DNA of 58,581 nt, taken from the NCBI GenBank assembly GCA_024220525.1, contig JAMYWO010000246.1, positions 2,402 to 60,982 of the forward strand, in the 5' to 3' direction. Of this stretch, positions 28,501-41,051 are shown piece after piece; within the stretch, counting starts at the first letter, position 1; the number at the start of each line of letters is the position of its first letter. Position numbers and translations under genes: made by a program. The stretch comes from Cochliopodium minus (taxonomy: Eukaryota; Discosea; Himatismenida; Cochliopodiidae). The notes under the pieces were generated by a model. It saw only the letters and a list, made by a program, of their open reading frames with translations, did no database searches and was not told where the DNA came from.

Positions 28501-30017
28501 AATTTAAAAAATAAAAAATAAAAATAAATATAAAAATAAAAATAAATAAATAAAAATAAAATAAAATAAAAATAAAAACAAAAATAAAAATAATTAATCA
28601 AATTTTTTATTATTTAAAAAGGAAATAATAGTGTTGGATTTAAATTACGAAATACACAGAGTTTCAATTAATAGTGAGGGAATAAAAACTTTGATTTTAA
28701 TCGCTGGAGGTGAAATAGAACTGGTAAAAAAATAATTTTTAAAAAAACAATTTAAACAATTTAAATAATTTTATATTAATTTTATTTTAATAATTTTATT
28801 ATATGTTAATTTTATTTTTTTAAAATTTTATTTTTTTTAAATAATTTTCTTTTTGAATTTGTAAGGCAATTAAGTGGGCAGAAGCAATACAACCACAGTA
28901 CCATAATTCTCTTTCTCAATTATTTTGTTCTTTTGATTATCCTGCTCAATCCCTACAATTGCCAGGCTTATCCCTTTCGGAAAAAGTAAATTTCATTTCA
29001 TTTTTAATTTATTTCACATTTTTTAAATTACTTTCTTGTTTTAAATTATTTGTATTTTCTAATTTTTTTTTTAAATTTTTTTTAATTAATTTCATTTTTT
29101 TTTTTAGTTTTCAATTTGTGTAAAATATGGTTTAGTGCACGAGGCAGCAGGTGTCATAGAAGACATCATAGAAAAAGAAATTTTACAAAACGTAAACAAC
29201 AAAGAATCTTTCTTCAAAAACGAAATCGCTACTAAAGGTAAAAAAATAAATTTAAAAATAAAAATAAAAGATTTTTTTATTTTTTATTTTCTTGCATTTA
29301 AAAATTATTTTTAATTTTATAAATTTAAATTAAAAATAAAAATTAATTTTTTTTATTAATTTTTTCATTTTCAAAACATTGAAATTAAAAAAATTCATTT
29401 TACTTTTGACCTTCAAACATTTAAAAATGATTTTTTTTTTTTTCATTTTGTAAATTTAAATTAAAAATCTTTTTTTATTTAAATTAAAAATATTTGTTTA
29501 ACTTTTCATTTTCGAACATTTAAAATGATTTTTTTAAAATAGTGCCAAAGTTGGTGGAGAATTTCCTTAAAAACTATAAAGAAGAGGATTTCGATGAGAA
29601 GACAACCGAGTCTTTCATTTCTTTTTATACCCAGGCAAGCCGAGTCGATAGCATTAGCAAACTCAAGCTCATTTTATTTTTAGTGAAGGGTGAAAAGAAA
29701 ACCCAACTTGAAGAGCTCCATTTCAATCTAATGGAAGAAGGTAAAAGAATATTTTTGTTATTTTACTTTATTTTTATTTTTATTTTTTATTTTTTATTTT
29801 TTTGGATTTAGGTGATTTTGATTCTGCTAGTTTTGCTGCTTCTTTCATCAATGAAGAACAACTTTACAACTCTTTGTTGCAAGGCAGATTGTATCCAAAG
29901 GCTTCTGCATTGATCAGATCTTCTTCAAATCCTAACCAACAAACTCTCAATGAGTTAGTGGATGGTTGGAACAGTTATCTTTCTTCTGATAAATCTGTCA
30001 CCATTCTTAAAAATTGA
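25530..30017 (+). CDS. TTRAY2: TSET/TPLATE coat subunit TTRAY2 (TWD40-2 homologue)
   Basis: A WD40 propeller plus alpha-solenoid protein in about ten exons, ATG at 25530. Propeller blades include IVCYDIHPTQPYMVIG, INTLRFYDRDVI, AFGGSDGNIRIWDFSKWQLA and LVTSGADKNVFCWDL. The C-terminal solenoid includes IELAIKWAEAIQPQYHNSL, LQLPGLSLSEKFSICV and ASALIRSSSNPNQQTLNELV-DGWN. These match the Arabidopsis TWD40-2 blocks (VAFGSTDGVIRV..., LPGISKRLEFDLA, GRPTLKNLVQAWN) in order and spacing. TSET is a membrane-coat complex related to COPI and clathrin adaptors, present in plants (as TPLATE) and Dictyostelium and lost in animals and fungi. The protein would act in endocytosis at the plasma membrane. It lacks the long Pro/Glu tail of the plant version. 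Confidence 0.85.
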
Positions 30018-30092
30018 AATAATAAAAACGAAAAAAATCGAAATTAAAAATTTTTTTTCTTTCACAAAAATCTTTTTTTTTTTAATGTTTTT

Positions 30093-31069
30093 TCATAAAT
30101 TATTAATCGTTGTCTGGATTTTTATGATTTTTGATCTTTTGACAATAAAAAGTTTTTTAGGAAAAAATTTGTTTGAATTCACCAATGGATGACCTAATTC
30201 AAATTCCATACCATTACATCCCCCAGCAACGAAACCATATAATTTCTCACCATTTGGTAATGGAACTTTTAAGATGGTAACTTGATATTCTAAAACAAAA
30301 ACAAAAGTCAATGAATTGCTTTAAAAAAAAAAAGGTTTTTTACTGATTTCCTCTTCGTTCTTTTTCTTTAGTAGAAAAGAAAGAGTTGCATATCCTTCTT
30401 TGTTGTTATAGCTCCCTTCGTGAACAAGAAGATAAATCGAGTCACCTTTGTCGAAATAGGTGACTTGTTCAGTTCTTCCACTCCCACTGGTACACAATGA
30501 AACAGTTTTTTTGTTTTGAAAAGAATAATATCCGATTCTGTATTCATCACAACCATATCTGATTGAAGAATTAATATCGAGTTGTTTTCTTGTAAATCCT
30601 ACAGTAATATTTGAATGTGATGCTTTGTTATCCAAGTAACAAATAGGATACAAATATCCTTCTAAATATTTTTTAAAATTTCAAAATTTTGGGTTAATTT
30701 TCTCAAAGATTTTTTTATTTTTAAATTTTTGTTACGTTGTAAAGTATATGTTAAAGCTGGTCTCCAATAACCATCTTTTCCCACATGCTTGATCAATCTT
30801 TGATTATTTTTGTTTATTTCAAACATGGATTTCGTTATTTTTGATTCATCCCATCTAACCAAGAAATAATTGATTGAATAATCTCTCCACTTTATATTTG
30901 GATCTTTGATAAAACTTATGCCAATCTTCTTCTCATAGAACTCTTTCCAAAATTTTTCTTCTTTTAATAATTCACCAAATGTTTTACAAACTAATCTCAT
31001 TTTATGTAAATGTTCAAATTCAATCCAACTAAGAATCATCATCCAAATTTGCTTTTTATATCCTTCCAT
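30093..31069 (-). CDS. F-box protein with SPRY-like C-terminal domain
   Basis: ATG at 31069. The N-terminus is an F-box: MILSWIEFEHLHKMRLVCKT, then FWKEFYEKKIG, the LxxLP/VCK helix pattern that binds SKP1. A 70-nt intron (GTAACA...TTTAG) gives TYTLQ-QGYLYPICYLDNK. The second exon looks like a SPRY/B30.2 sandwich: NITVGFTRKQLDINSS, YRIGYYSFQNKKTVSLCTSG and YFDKGDSIYLLVHEG. A final exon gives KLYGFVAGGCNGMEFELG and ends NNL. F-box plus SPRY occurs in FBXO45, an SCF-type ligase subunit, but this is not clearly its orthologue. It probably serves as a substrate receptor. It is convergent with TTRAY2 (75 bp apart). Confidence 0.7.
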
Positions 31070-31610
31070 TAATATAAAATTTGTGAAGAAGTATGGTTTT
31101 CAAATTTTTTTTTTCACTGATTAATAAAAATTCATTCACTCCAACTTTTTTTAAAACTACCCTCTTTAAATTTTGAGCTCATTAATTAAAACGAGGAGTA
31201 AATTATGTTAACAAATTTGTTAAAAAATAAATTTATATTAATTTAATAACTTTAGAAAAAAGACAAAAAAAAAAAATTTTTGCCGTTGGAAAATATTCAA
31301 ATTTAGTTATTTCAAACTTCAGGTTCTTGAAGTCGAGATGGTAAAATGTGAACCAAAACTAATCCTTTAAAATTTTTAATTGTAAAGAAATTTAAACCCC
31401 TTTGTTTGACTTTGTAAATATTTGATCTTAGGAATTCAAAAGCTGTGCTCGTTTATAAATAGATTTTTAAAAAAAGTTAAGAATTTAGAAAATTGAATTA
31501 ATTTAGGCGAATTTTTTTATATCAAAATTTGAAATTAAAAAAATTAAGAGAAAATAAATAATAAAAAAAAAAGATTGAAATAAAAAAAAAATAAAAAAAA
31601 AAAGTTTAAA
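31070..31610. other. Divergent intergenic region between the F-box gene and IPMK
   Basis: 541 bp of A/T-rich DNA with a few mixed-composition stretches (for example around 31310-31400) between two divergently transcribed genes. It should contain both promoters. No recognisable element or coding exon was found. Confidence 0.6.
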
Positions 31611-33706
31611 ATGAATAATTATGTCAATGTAGATAGGATATGGAAGAATATAGTTTATGGATCTCTCATATATCTTGCGGGATCACTAATAAAAAAATAT
31701 TCACTCAAAAAGCAAACGATAATTAACAAATTTGATGATCAAATAGGTGGTCATAAATGGTCAGAAGGTAAGGAGAAAAAATAAAAGAAAATTAAATGAA
31801 ATCTTTTTTTATAATTGCAATCAAAAATTATTTTTGCTTAATTATTAGTTAAAAAAATAATAAACTTCCCAAAAATATTTAGCTATAAACAGTAATAAAT
31901 AATTATAATAATACAAATAGATATTAAAATGTGCTCTTTATAAAATTATTTCCCACATTGTGATTATAAAAAATTTAAATACGAAAATTATGTGTTCAAA
32001 AAAAAAAAAATATTAAAATTTTATTTGTGTAATCATCAAATAATTGAATTATAAAATTGAAATTTAGGGAGAATTGGGATGATGAAAATAGAAGATGAAA
32101 AGAAAGTGTTAAAACCATTGCATTCAAAGCAAAGAGGACTGATAGAAAGCAATTTCTACGAAGAAGTGAGGGGAGACACCGAAATACAGCAGTTTATACC
32201 CAGATATCATGGTTTGATCACCTTAAATGAACCAATTAAATGCAAATACATGGTCCTTGATGATCTTACTTCGGGAATGAAAAAGCCTTCAATCCTAGAT
32301 TTAAAATTGGGACAAATTGTAAAATTTTTTTTGTTTATTTCTTTCCACTATTTTTATTTCTTATTATTTCTTCTTTTTTTTTTTTAAATATTAATTTTAT
32401 TTTTATTAGACATATAATTGCAAGGCCACAGAGTACATCAAAGATAGGAAATCAAGCAAATGTCCTTATCAATACGAAATTGGTTTTAGGTGTTGCGGAA
32501 TGAAAGTAAATCCCTTTTCTTCATTATTTTCTTTTTCTTTTCTTCATTATTAACTTTCTTTTTGATTTAATTAATTTTTATTATTTTTTTTTAATTAATT
32601 TTTTTTAATTATTTTTTAATTAATTTTTAATATTTTTTTTTAATTAATTTTAAAATTTAATTTTTTCTTAGTCTTGGAACAAAGAGAAAAAAAAATATGA
32701 GATCAAGGACAGATTATGGGGAAGGGAATTAGACGAGAAGAAAACCAGTGAAAAAATTTTCAAAGTGTTTTTTGGAGAGGGAAGTGCCAAAGAAAAACAA
32801 GGAGAAAGTTTCAAAGGAGAGGGGAAAAAGATAAGAAGGAAGATAGTAAAAGCATGTTTAATTAAAATAGAGAAATTCATTGAGTGGTTTCAAAAACAAA
32901 CAAAGTACTTAATTTTTTCTGCTTCTTTGTTGATTGTTTTCGACTCGGAGATGAACGAGGAAGAATTGAGTGATTCTGAAATTTCTGAGAAAATTAACAT
33001 AAAACTCATTGACTTTTCTCATGTTTACCCCAACAACCCTTCTAACTCGAGCAATTATCTCCAGTTCTTGAACTCCTACAATCCAAAGTCTCTTTTAAAT
33101 TTTCTTTATTTGTTCGACCATTTCAACAAAAATGAGAAATCTCCCAACAACAACAATAACAATAACAACTCACATCTCAATAACAATTCTACTAACAATA
33201 ATGACACTAATGTCAATAATAATGTAAATAATAATGTGAATATTGTTCAAAAAGATGTTAAAAGTGTCAAAAACGTTTGTAATGTTCTTAATGAAGTTGG
33301 AACTGAAGTTAGTAATGATTTGGGTGAGGTGGATAGCGCCAATGTTAGCAACGAGAACCTTGCAGATGAATTGGAAGGATCTTGCTGCTTGAATTGCTCT
33401 GGACTACACGTGGATGAGAGTAACTTGGAAGTTAACAGCTCTGAAAGTAGCGAAGAAGAACTAAATTTGGCTTCTTGTTCCTCCCCCACTTCCTGCAATT
33501 CTCCTCTTTTAAACGGGAAAAAGAATGGCGTTTCTAAAAACAAACTTCATCTTAGATTGAGTGGTGATTTGAATGGTTTTACCAATCAGGTTGACTCCAA
33601 TGTTCTTAAAAGTTTGGATGTAAATGATCTTGATCTTACTGTAGATAGAAATATGTTGTTTGCTTTTAGAAAAGTTAAACATCATTTGGAATTGTTATTA
33701 AAATAA
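31611..33706 (+). CDS. Inositol polyphosphate multikinase (IPK family) with long Asn-rich insert
   Basis: Four exons; ATG at 31611. The order of motifs is FDDQIGGHKWSEG, FIPRYHGLITLN and MKKPSILDLKLGQITYNCKA. The third carries the family's PxxxDxKxG signature. Then come YQYEIGFRCCGMK, the SASLLIVFDSE strand (33 kb) and IKLIDFSHV, the metal-binding motif. After this there are roughly 200 residues of Asn-, Ser- and acid-rich sequence, then DRNMLFAFRKVKHHLELLLK, which looks like the final DxxxLxGLxxLI helix. The catalytic lysine and aspartate regions look intact, so activity is plausible. The family covers IPMK, IP3K and IP6K; the subtype is not certain. It makes higher inositol phosphates in the cytosol or nucleus. 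Confidence 0.86.
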
Positions 33707-33879
33707 AAAAATAAATTTGTTATTAAAAATATTTTTTTAAATCTTTTTTTGCAAGAATTTTTTTAAATTTAATTATTATTTAATTCAAAAAGATTGTTTA
33801 ATCATTCTAATACTTGTATGTATTTATACAAAAAACTTCAATCATATAAAAGATAAAAAGTGGGAGGGGAACCCAAAAT

Positions 33880-34940
33880 TTAAAGATCATCGTTCAAAAT
33901 AAATCTGTTTCCTTCAGAGTGCTTTCCATAGTAAACATATCTGCAAACACCAACACTTGTTTTAGTTTGACCAACATTAGACAAGCCATCATTTTCATCT
34001 AATAAAAAAATCAATAAAATTTAATTAAAATAAAACATAAAATAATCAAAAAATTAAAAATACCTTCTCCTTCTCCCTCTCCTTCTCCTTCTTCATTTTC
34101 TTCATTTTCTTCTTGGTCTTTTGGGCGAGCAACTTTCATGAAAGCACCAACTCTCATTGCTTCCTTTTTCTCCTCTTCATTGACAGGAGAAGAATCGAGA
34201 AATTTCAATTTTGGAATATGATAAAGAACATAATATCTGTATCTTTTATAATCTTCTTGATCTTTTCCTGTAATTATTTAAATATAATATTTTTGGTTAA
34301 TTAATTTATAGAAAATAAAGCGGTTTTATTTATTTTAAAAGAGAATTATATATCCCTATTCGGGATTTGTTAATCCAAATATATAAATTTCCTTTAATTT
34401 ATATACCAAATGATAACTTTCAATTAAAAAATAATTTGTATAATTTTTTTATTATGAGGTATAATGTTGATATTTTTTAAGTATAATTTAAATTATTTCA
34501 TCATTTTGATTCAGTATTAATGTTTTTATGAAAAGGAAGAAAGAACAATTATTATTTTTTTTTTTTTTACCAATAAAATAATTAGGACATGCAGGATTTT
34601 TCAACATACTCAAATAAGTGAGATTAGGAAAACTTTTTTTAAGGATTCCCAAGAATTCTTCCAAATCTTTGATATCATTGTCATTCACACATAAAGTATT
34701 CATCGTGTTAATAACAGGAAATGATTGATTACTTGATAGATTATTAGAATCTACAATCAATGATGTTAATTTTTGAAATTTATCAAGATGATTTAAGGTC
34801 ACTATCAAATTATGACTCAAATCTAAAATTGTTGTATCTTCTCCATGTTTATCCCCTAAATCTTCTGGCACTTCAGTTATTTCTTGTCCAACAATAGATA
34901 TTTGTCCTTTTGATGGATTTGTGATATTTAAGTTATGCAT
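33880..34940 (-). CDS. LRMDA: LRMDA-like leucine-rich-repeat protein
   Basis: ATG at 34940. The first exon carries several LRRs ([50 protein letters not shown]). An LRRCT-like cap comes from the next exon: [19 protein letters not shown], with [15 protein letters not shown] Glu/Gly linker follows, then a last exon with [16 protein letters not shown] and a stop at 33880. The LKFLD plus [12 protein letters not shown] ending matches vertebrate LRMDA (C10orf11). LRMDA works with commander/recycling components in melanosome biogenesis in animals; a general trafficking role is an inference. It is about 225 residues and convergent with the IPMK gene. Confidence 0.7.
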
Positions 34941-35263
34941 TTTTCTTTTTTCTTTTTCTTTTTCTATTTAGCTTATGAGTAATTAAAAATATAAATTTTT
35001 TTTATAATTTTTTATTCATAACAATAATGATCCTTTAATATGAAAAGATTCAAAATGATGTTCTCAGATTATTTTGTTTTGAAGTTTATTTTTTTAATTT
35101 CTTTTGGGCAATTTTTAGAAGATTAAAAAGAAGTATTTAAATAAATATTGAAAATTTTTTTTTTTAATATATTAGAACAATTTTTGATAAATAAAGTTTT
35201 TGTTTGTTTGTGAATCGATTGATCAAAAAAAAAAAAGGGTGTTTTGTTTTGTTTGATCCTTTC
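34941..35263. other. Intergenic spacer
   Basis: A/T-rich spacer between the XPO5 stop and the LRMDA start. It contains only shadow frames and homopolymer runs. Presumably it holds the LRMDA promoter and the XPO5 3' end signals. Confidence 0.6.
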
Positions 35264-38200
35264 TTAAAGAAAAAGATTTGGAATGGCCTTTTTGCTTTTG
35301 TTTTTTCCTTTCTTACGATTATTCTTTCCAGGTTTATTCTTCTTAGGCTTTTGAAACTTCTGTAAACGAATGGAAGGTTCTTTGATTTTAGGAGGAGTAG
35401 TCTTAGTATCTTGAGCAATGATGTCCAAGAAGAGCTGAGAAAAGTTTTTCAAAAGGATAGTTTGTTTGACAGGGTTTTTAGTTGTGAAAAGCTCATTCAT
35501 TTTGTTGATTTTTTCTTGAGGAATTCCATTAGAAAGGAGGATCTGGACAGGAGGGATTTTAAGTTTGGCAAAGTTGAGATAAAGAAAGAAAAGACAACGA
35601 ATGATGGAGTTTTTGTGCTCGAAATAAAATCTTCTGGTGAGAGTGATCAAGAGGGACTTAAAAAGCTCACTGGCATAAACGTGGAACTTTGGCTGAGAAA
35701 CCAAGAAAGGAGTGATGGACTCGATGATGCTGAGAGACTTTGTAAAAGCCTGCTTCTCATCCCAAGTCTTCAACAAGCTCCCATCATAATTCTGCAACTG
35801 CTCCCCAATGATAGTAAAACAAAGACTCTTAATGATATTTTTCATGGTATCCTCTCCTTCGTTCGTGAAAAAAAACTTGGAATAAACTTCAAGATTAGCA
35901 TTGACAGGAGGTGTGTCTATGTTTGGGTTTGTTTCAAAGATGTTGACAGGTTGAGGTACGCTTGTGTTTGGCAACACGAGACTTTGGGCGATGTAGTGGA
36001 GGAATTCAAAGAAGGCCAGGGTGATATCTTCGAGGGTTCTTGTGTAAATGATTTCGGAGGTTTCGATTTCGCAGTCTTCGGGAATGAGAGCCCAGATGTG
36101 GAAAGGAAGTTTTTTGGAAGTAGGATCGAAATCTGGGTTTGTTTTATCATTCCAGCATTTATCTATTCTGTTCACCTTTTTTTGTTGGTTAAAAAAAAAA
36201 AATTAATATTCATAATAATAAAAATCAAAAATAAAAAGTTAAAAATTAATTATTTTAACAATTAAAAAATTATATCAAGTAATTAAAAAATTAAAATATT
36301 AATTAATCCACAATTTTTCAATTAATTAAATTATTTTACATAAAAAGGAACCAATTTGGATAAAAGAGGAGCCACAACGTGCAAAAAAGCAGCAGGAGGG
36401 CAATGTTCGACGATTCTTGTGAACAAATGGAGGATGTCACGGAGTTTCTGGTTAGGAAGGTTTTGGATGTTGTAAAACAAGGTTTGTGTTATCATTTTTG
36501 CAATTTCAGGGTTGCTGTAGAAATTTGTTTGATTTTTGATCACATTCTTCAAAAGAGCAATTCTAAAAATTTTTAAATAATTCAAATAAAATTTTTGGGA
36601 ATTTAAAGAAAAATGAAAATTAAATAATTTAAATGAAATTAATAAAAATTAATTACTAAATAAATTTTTTCAAAATTAAAATTTATTATCAAAATAAAAA
36701 ATTACTATAAAGTTTTCAGAAAAATGAAAATTTATGAAATATAAAATTAAATCAAAATAAAAATCAATTATTAAAATTAAAAACAAAAATTAATTATTCA
36801 AATAAAATTAAAAAATATTTCAAAATAAAAATTTAAATAATCCAAAAAGATTACGCATTAGATTGAACTTGGTTGAGAGTGTCAATCAAAATGTATCTAG
36901 GATGTTGATGAGGAACGATTTTGGGCTCTTCCAAAGCATAAGAATAATAATGAGGATCAACATTGAAAAAGGAGGGATAAAAGCTGTAGATGTGTTGGGA
37001 AACTTGAGGCTCCCACAAAAAGTTGAAGAATTTGAAAGTTAAGAGAAGATTATTTGAAAATTCGCTGAAAAATTCGTTGAAGGGGTTGTTGTATTTGAAT
37101 GGAATGTTGTTCACTGTCACTGCTCCGAATCCTCCTTGTTGGATTTTGTCGGAGTTGGATGGGAGGGTTGATTTTCTTGATATGTTCAGAAGAAATTTCA
37201 ATGGGAAGAAGAACTGTTTCAATGGGATAATATCTAAAAATTAAAAAAAAAAGTAATTACAAAAGTGAATAAAAAAATGAAATAAAAAATCAGAAAAAAT
37301 AATAAAAAATACATTCAAAAAAATTGAATTTAAAATTAAAAGTTTATTTAAAGAATTAATAATTCAGGAGAAAAATTTTAAAAAAATTAGAGAAAAAATG
37401 AAAATAAAAAAACTAAAATAAATAAAAATAAAAATGAGAATAAAAAAATCTAATATAAAAAAAGATTAAAATTAAAAAAAAGATTAAAAATTATTTTACC
37501 AGATCTAGAAAATTCGCTTTTTCTTGCCATAAAACCACACAATTCCAACATTTTTTTTTGTTCCAACAAAAAGGAGGAAGTTTCTTGAGATTTCCACTTG
37601 TTTAAGTATTCTGCAATGATTTGAGAGGTGACTTGTTTTTGGGTGGTAAAGTTTTCCTTGGTGAGATAGAGGATGAGGATGCAGGTGTAGAATTGTGCTT
37701 TTTGTGTGTTTTGAAGATTTTTAGAATTTATTTTATTCATCAACACGTTGTTCCATCCATTCATTTGATCATTTCTCTGTTGATAAAAAAAATGATAAAA
37801 ATAAAATAAAAAAATAAAAATATTTCGTTCTGACAAAGTGACTAAAATGAAGAATACATAAATTAAAAACATATCAAAAAATGGTTTCAAAAAAAAATGA
37901 ACAAATAGAAAAAACAATTTAACAAAAAATAAAAAAAAAACAAAAATAATAAAAAATCAAATAAATAAAAAATCAACTTTTAAAAAAAAATATACAAAAT
38001 GTAGATTAAAAAAAATAAATTAAAAACAAAAAAGGTATTGAATAAATAAAAAGTTTAAAAAAAAACAAATAAAATAAAAATTAATTTAATAAAAATAAAT
38101 GAATAAATAAAAAAAATAATTGAATAAAAATTTTTTACGGACAAAACACTGATGAGAGTGGTGAACATAAAAACAACAGCACTGGCAGCAGCATTTCTGG

Positions 38201-40767
38201 TTTTGGTAGTCTCAGGGGAAAGTTTATCAACGGGGAATTCATTTTCTCCACTTTGTCTGAACTCTGTGTAATTTATCAACTTGTTCAAAACTGCAAACAA
38301 AATGTCATTGTTTGTTTTGTACAAATGAGTGAAACATTGGAGAGCTTTCACTGAAGAACTTAGTGACACAGAATCTGTAGGGTTGAATTTATAAAGCATT
38401 TCTACCAATGCTTGCGAAAATCTGACAATATTTTCCTAAAAATAAAAATTAATTTAAAAATAAAAATTAGTTTAAAATAAATTAGAATTTTTTATTTTTT
38501 ATTTTTTATTTTTTATTTTTTATTTTTTATTTTTTATTTTTTATTTTTTATTTTTTATTTTTTATTTTATTTTTTATTTTTTATTTTTTACATTGGTTTG
38601 GTTGTCAGTAGATTTGTAATAAGCAACACCACGTCCAACAAGACCAACAAAGTCCATGGCAATTCTGATGTTGGCAGGGTTGTTACCTTGCAAAGAATGA
38701 CTCAATGTTTGTCCTGCTGTTTGGAGTGAAAAAACGGGTTGGGCACGACTACATTAAAATAATAATATAAAAAAAAAAAAAAAATTAAAAATTAAGAAAA
38801 GATAATAATTATTTAAAACAATATCTTAAGAAATATGAATAAAACAAAAAATAAAAAAATGAAATTAATAAAAAAAATAAAACATAAAAATAAAATATAA
38901 AAAATATTTTTAAAAAAATAAAAATAAAAAATTCATTAAACAATATAAATAATTAAATAATTTCTTAAAAAATATTTTAAAATTAGTAAGAAATTAAAAT
39001 AAAACATAAAATAAAACACGTGTATACCTTATTATTTCGATCAAAGAAGCCCATTTTTCTTGAAAAGGATCAGATTTACTTGCATAAAGGGAATAATTGG
39101 TAAAAGAAAGGGTCAAAAGCTTGATAGCGATGTCCTTGCTCATGCCCTCCTTGTTGAAGTCTGCCAAAGAAAAGAGTTTCTTCCAAAAAGAGATGACAGC
39201 AGAAACCAAATCGAATTTGTTGGAAGAAACAAACTCCATCATGACAGTAAGAAAAAGGGGGTAAGACTCGGGAATAACACACTTTTTAGATTCAACAAAA
39301 CGAAGATGGGTAGTTCCCATGTTTGATAAAAATTGAGCGAAATCTCTGAGAAAATTGAAATCGTTTTCGGGGATGTTTTCGTTACGCATGGATCCTAAGA
39401 CTTCTTTGATGAGGGGGAGGAGTTTAGGGATGAAGTTGAAGAAGAAGAGGTACTCTTTGTGCTTCGCCAGCGTCTCGTATTTTCTGAGGAGGATGTCGCA
39501 ACACTCGAGGGATTCCGATCTTATTTGGTGCTCTTCTGACAACAAAATTGTCAATATTTCTCCCAAGTTTGAACCATCTCTGTGGACATTTTAATAGAGA
39601 AAATTTTGATTAAAATTTTATTAAAAGTTTTGATATTAACTTTGACTTTTTTTTCTTTGTAAAACTTTATTTTTTATTTACAAAAGTTTAAAAGTAATTA
39701 TTAATTTTTTTATTTTTTTATTTATTTTAGTTTTTTTGTTAATTTTTATGATTGATTTTAAAAAAAAAAGATTGATTTTTTTTTACGGTAATTTGATCCA
39801 ACTGATGGTATTCTTGAAAACACCAAGAGAAGACAAAACGAGAAAAGAAGCAATCTTACAATCCAAATTTCCCAACCTCTGATTGAAAGGCACATTTTTG
39901 AGATTGTTAAAGTTGGGAGTGAGCATGGAGTCAACCAAAAAAGAGTAGAGCTCCTTCCACTGTTCGGCAAAACCATTCTTCAACGTTTTTTTTCTTGCCA
40001 ATGAAAGATCCTCGTTGAAAACAAGGACATCTTCAGCCAATGTTTTCAAAATGATCAAGGAGATCTGCATCTGTGATAATCCTTTGTTTTTGCTGTCAAA
40101 GATGAATTGGAAGAGCTGCTTCCATTTTTGGGGCCATTCTCTTTTTGCTATTTCGGTCACTGTTGATCCTAGTTTTTCTTTCACGTAGTTTTCTTCCTCT
40201 TTGTTGATCCCTATGGAGATGATGTTGAGCAGATCGGATTTGAATTTCTCTTTTTGTTCTAGCGAGAATGTTTCCCATGATTTCTTTATCATTTTCTCAA
40301 TCAACGAAAATCCAAAGTCTTTATTTATATGGAAGAAATAAAATTGATAAATCAACAAATTGAGATAAAGAAATTATCTTCACAAAAAATTTTTTTTATT
40401 CATACGTTTGATGATTGAATTTTGTTCCATAATCAATCTAAATCCATACAATATACATGTATTTGGATTCTCTTCAATACCATTTAGAAACTAGAGAAAA
40501 AAGAGAATAATTTGGTTAATTGAAAAAAAAGACAAAGGAAATAAAGATAAGATAGGATTTCTAATATATGGGTTTTGATATTGGTGTTAATAATTTAAGA
40601 AAAGAAAATATTGAGAAAATAAATAAAATTTTTTTTTTTATAAGGGGATGGATTTTTAAGGGGTTTTGGATTACTTGTTGTGCACTTAATCTATTTTGAT
40701 GATTTGTATTATTATCTGTAATTAAATAGCGAGCTTTAATTATATTAATGTATGTATTTTCATCCAT
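35264..40767 (-). CDS. XPO5: Exportin-5 (HASTY homologue)
   Basis: A karyopherin built from HEAT repeats, in about ten exons; ATG at 40767. The N-terminal exon MDENTYINIIKARYLITD leads to NGIEENPNTCILYGFRLIM, then ISIGINKEEENYVKEKLGST, VTEIAKREWPQKWKQLFQF and LIILKTLAEDVLVFNEDLSL. The last two align with XPO5 (IVVEMIKREWPQHW and LRLAEDVVTF) rather than with CRM1. Middle exons carry further HEAT helices; the long last exon (35264-36175) ends in a Lys/Asn-rich tail (KKNKPGKNNRKKGKNKSKK). XPO5 exports structured RNAs such as tRNA and pre-miRNA with Ran-GTP. Introns are A/T-only and one carries a T6A array. It is divergent from the pseudouridine synthase gene (284 bp). Confidence 0.9.
38497..38591. 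repeat. TTTTTTA heptamer array in an XPO5 intron
   Basis: About a dozen copies of the 7-bp unit TTTTTTA in an XPO5 intron, between the exon ending near 38440 and the next near 38592. It is on the + strand, so the transcript sees the complement. It was not built from AATAAAT units like the other arrays. Confidence 0.85.
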
Positions 40768-41051
40768 TATAAATGAGGTTTAAATCTTTATCAAAGGTTG
40801 ATAATAAAAATAGGTTGAAGGGAATGTTATAAGGAGGTTGTATCTCTCTTATTTTTTTTTTAATTATATTATTTTGAAGAAATTTTTCAGTGTAAAATAA
40901 AAAAAGAAAAAAAAAGAAAAAGTAATCCATTTTCTCTTTTATCAAATCAATAAATAGATTTTTATTTGTATTCATCAAACCAAACTCATTTATCTTTCTA
41001 TTCACTCCACAATCATCAAAATCACAAAAAGAAAAATATTTTAAAAAAAAA

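Noticed and set aside
35411-36265. 284-residue open frame on the + strand
   Set aside because: It is the exact complement of the long last XPO5 exon, has no known motif and opposes a well-supported gene.
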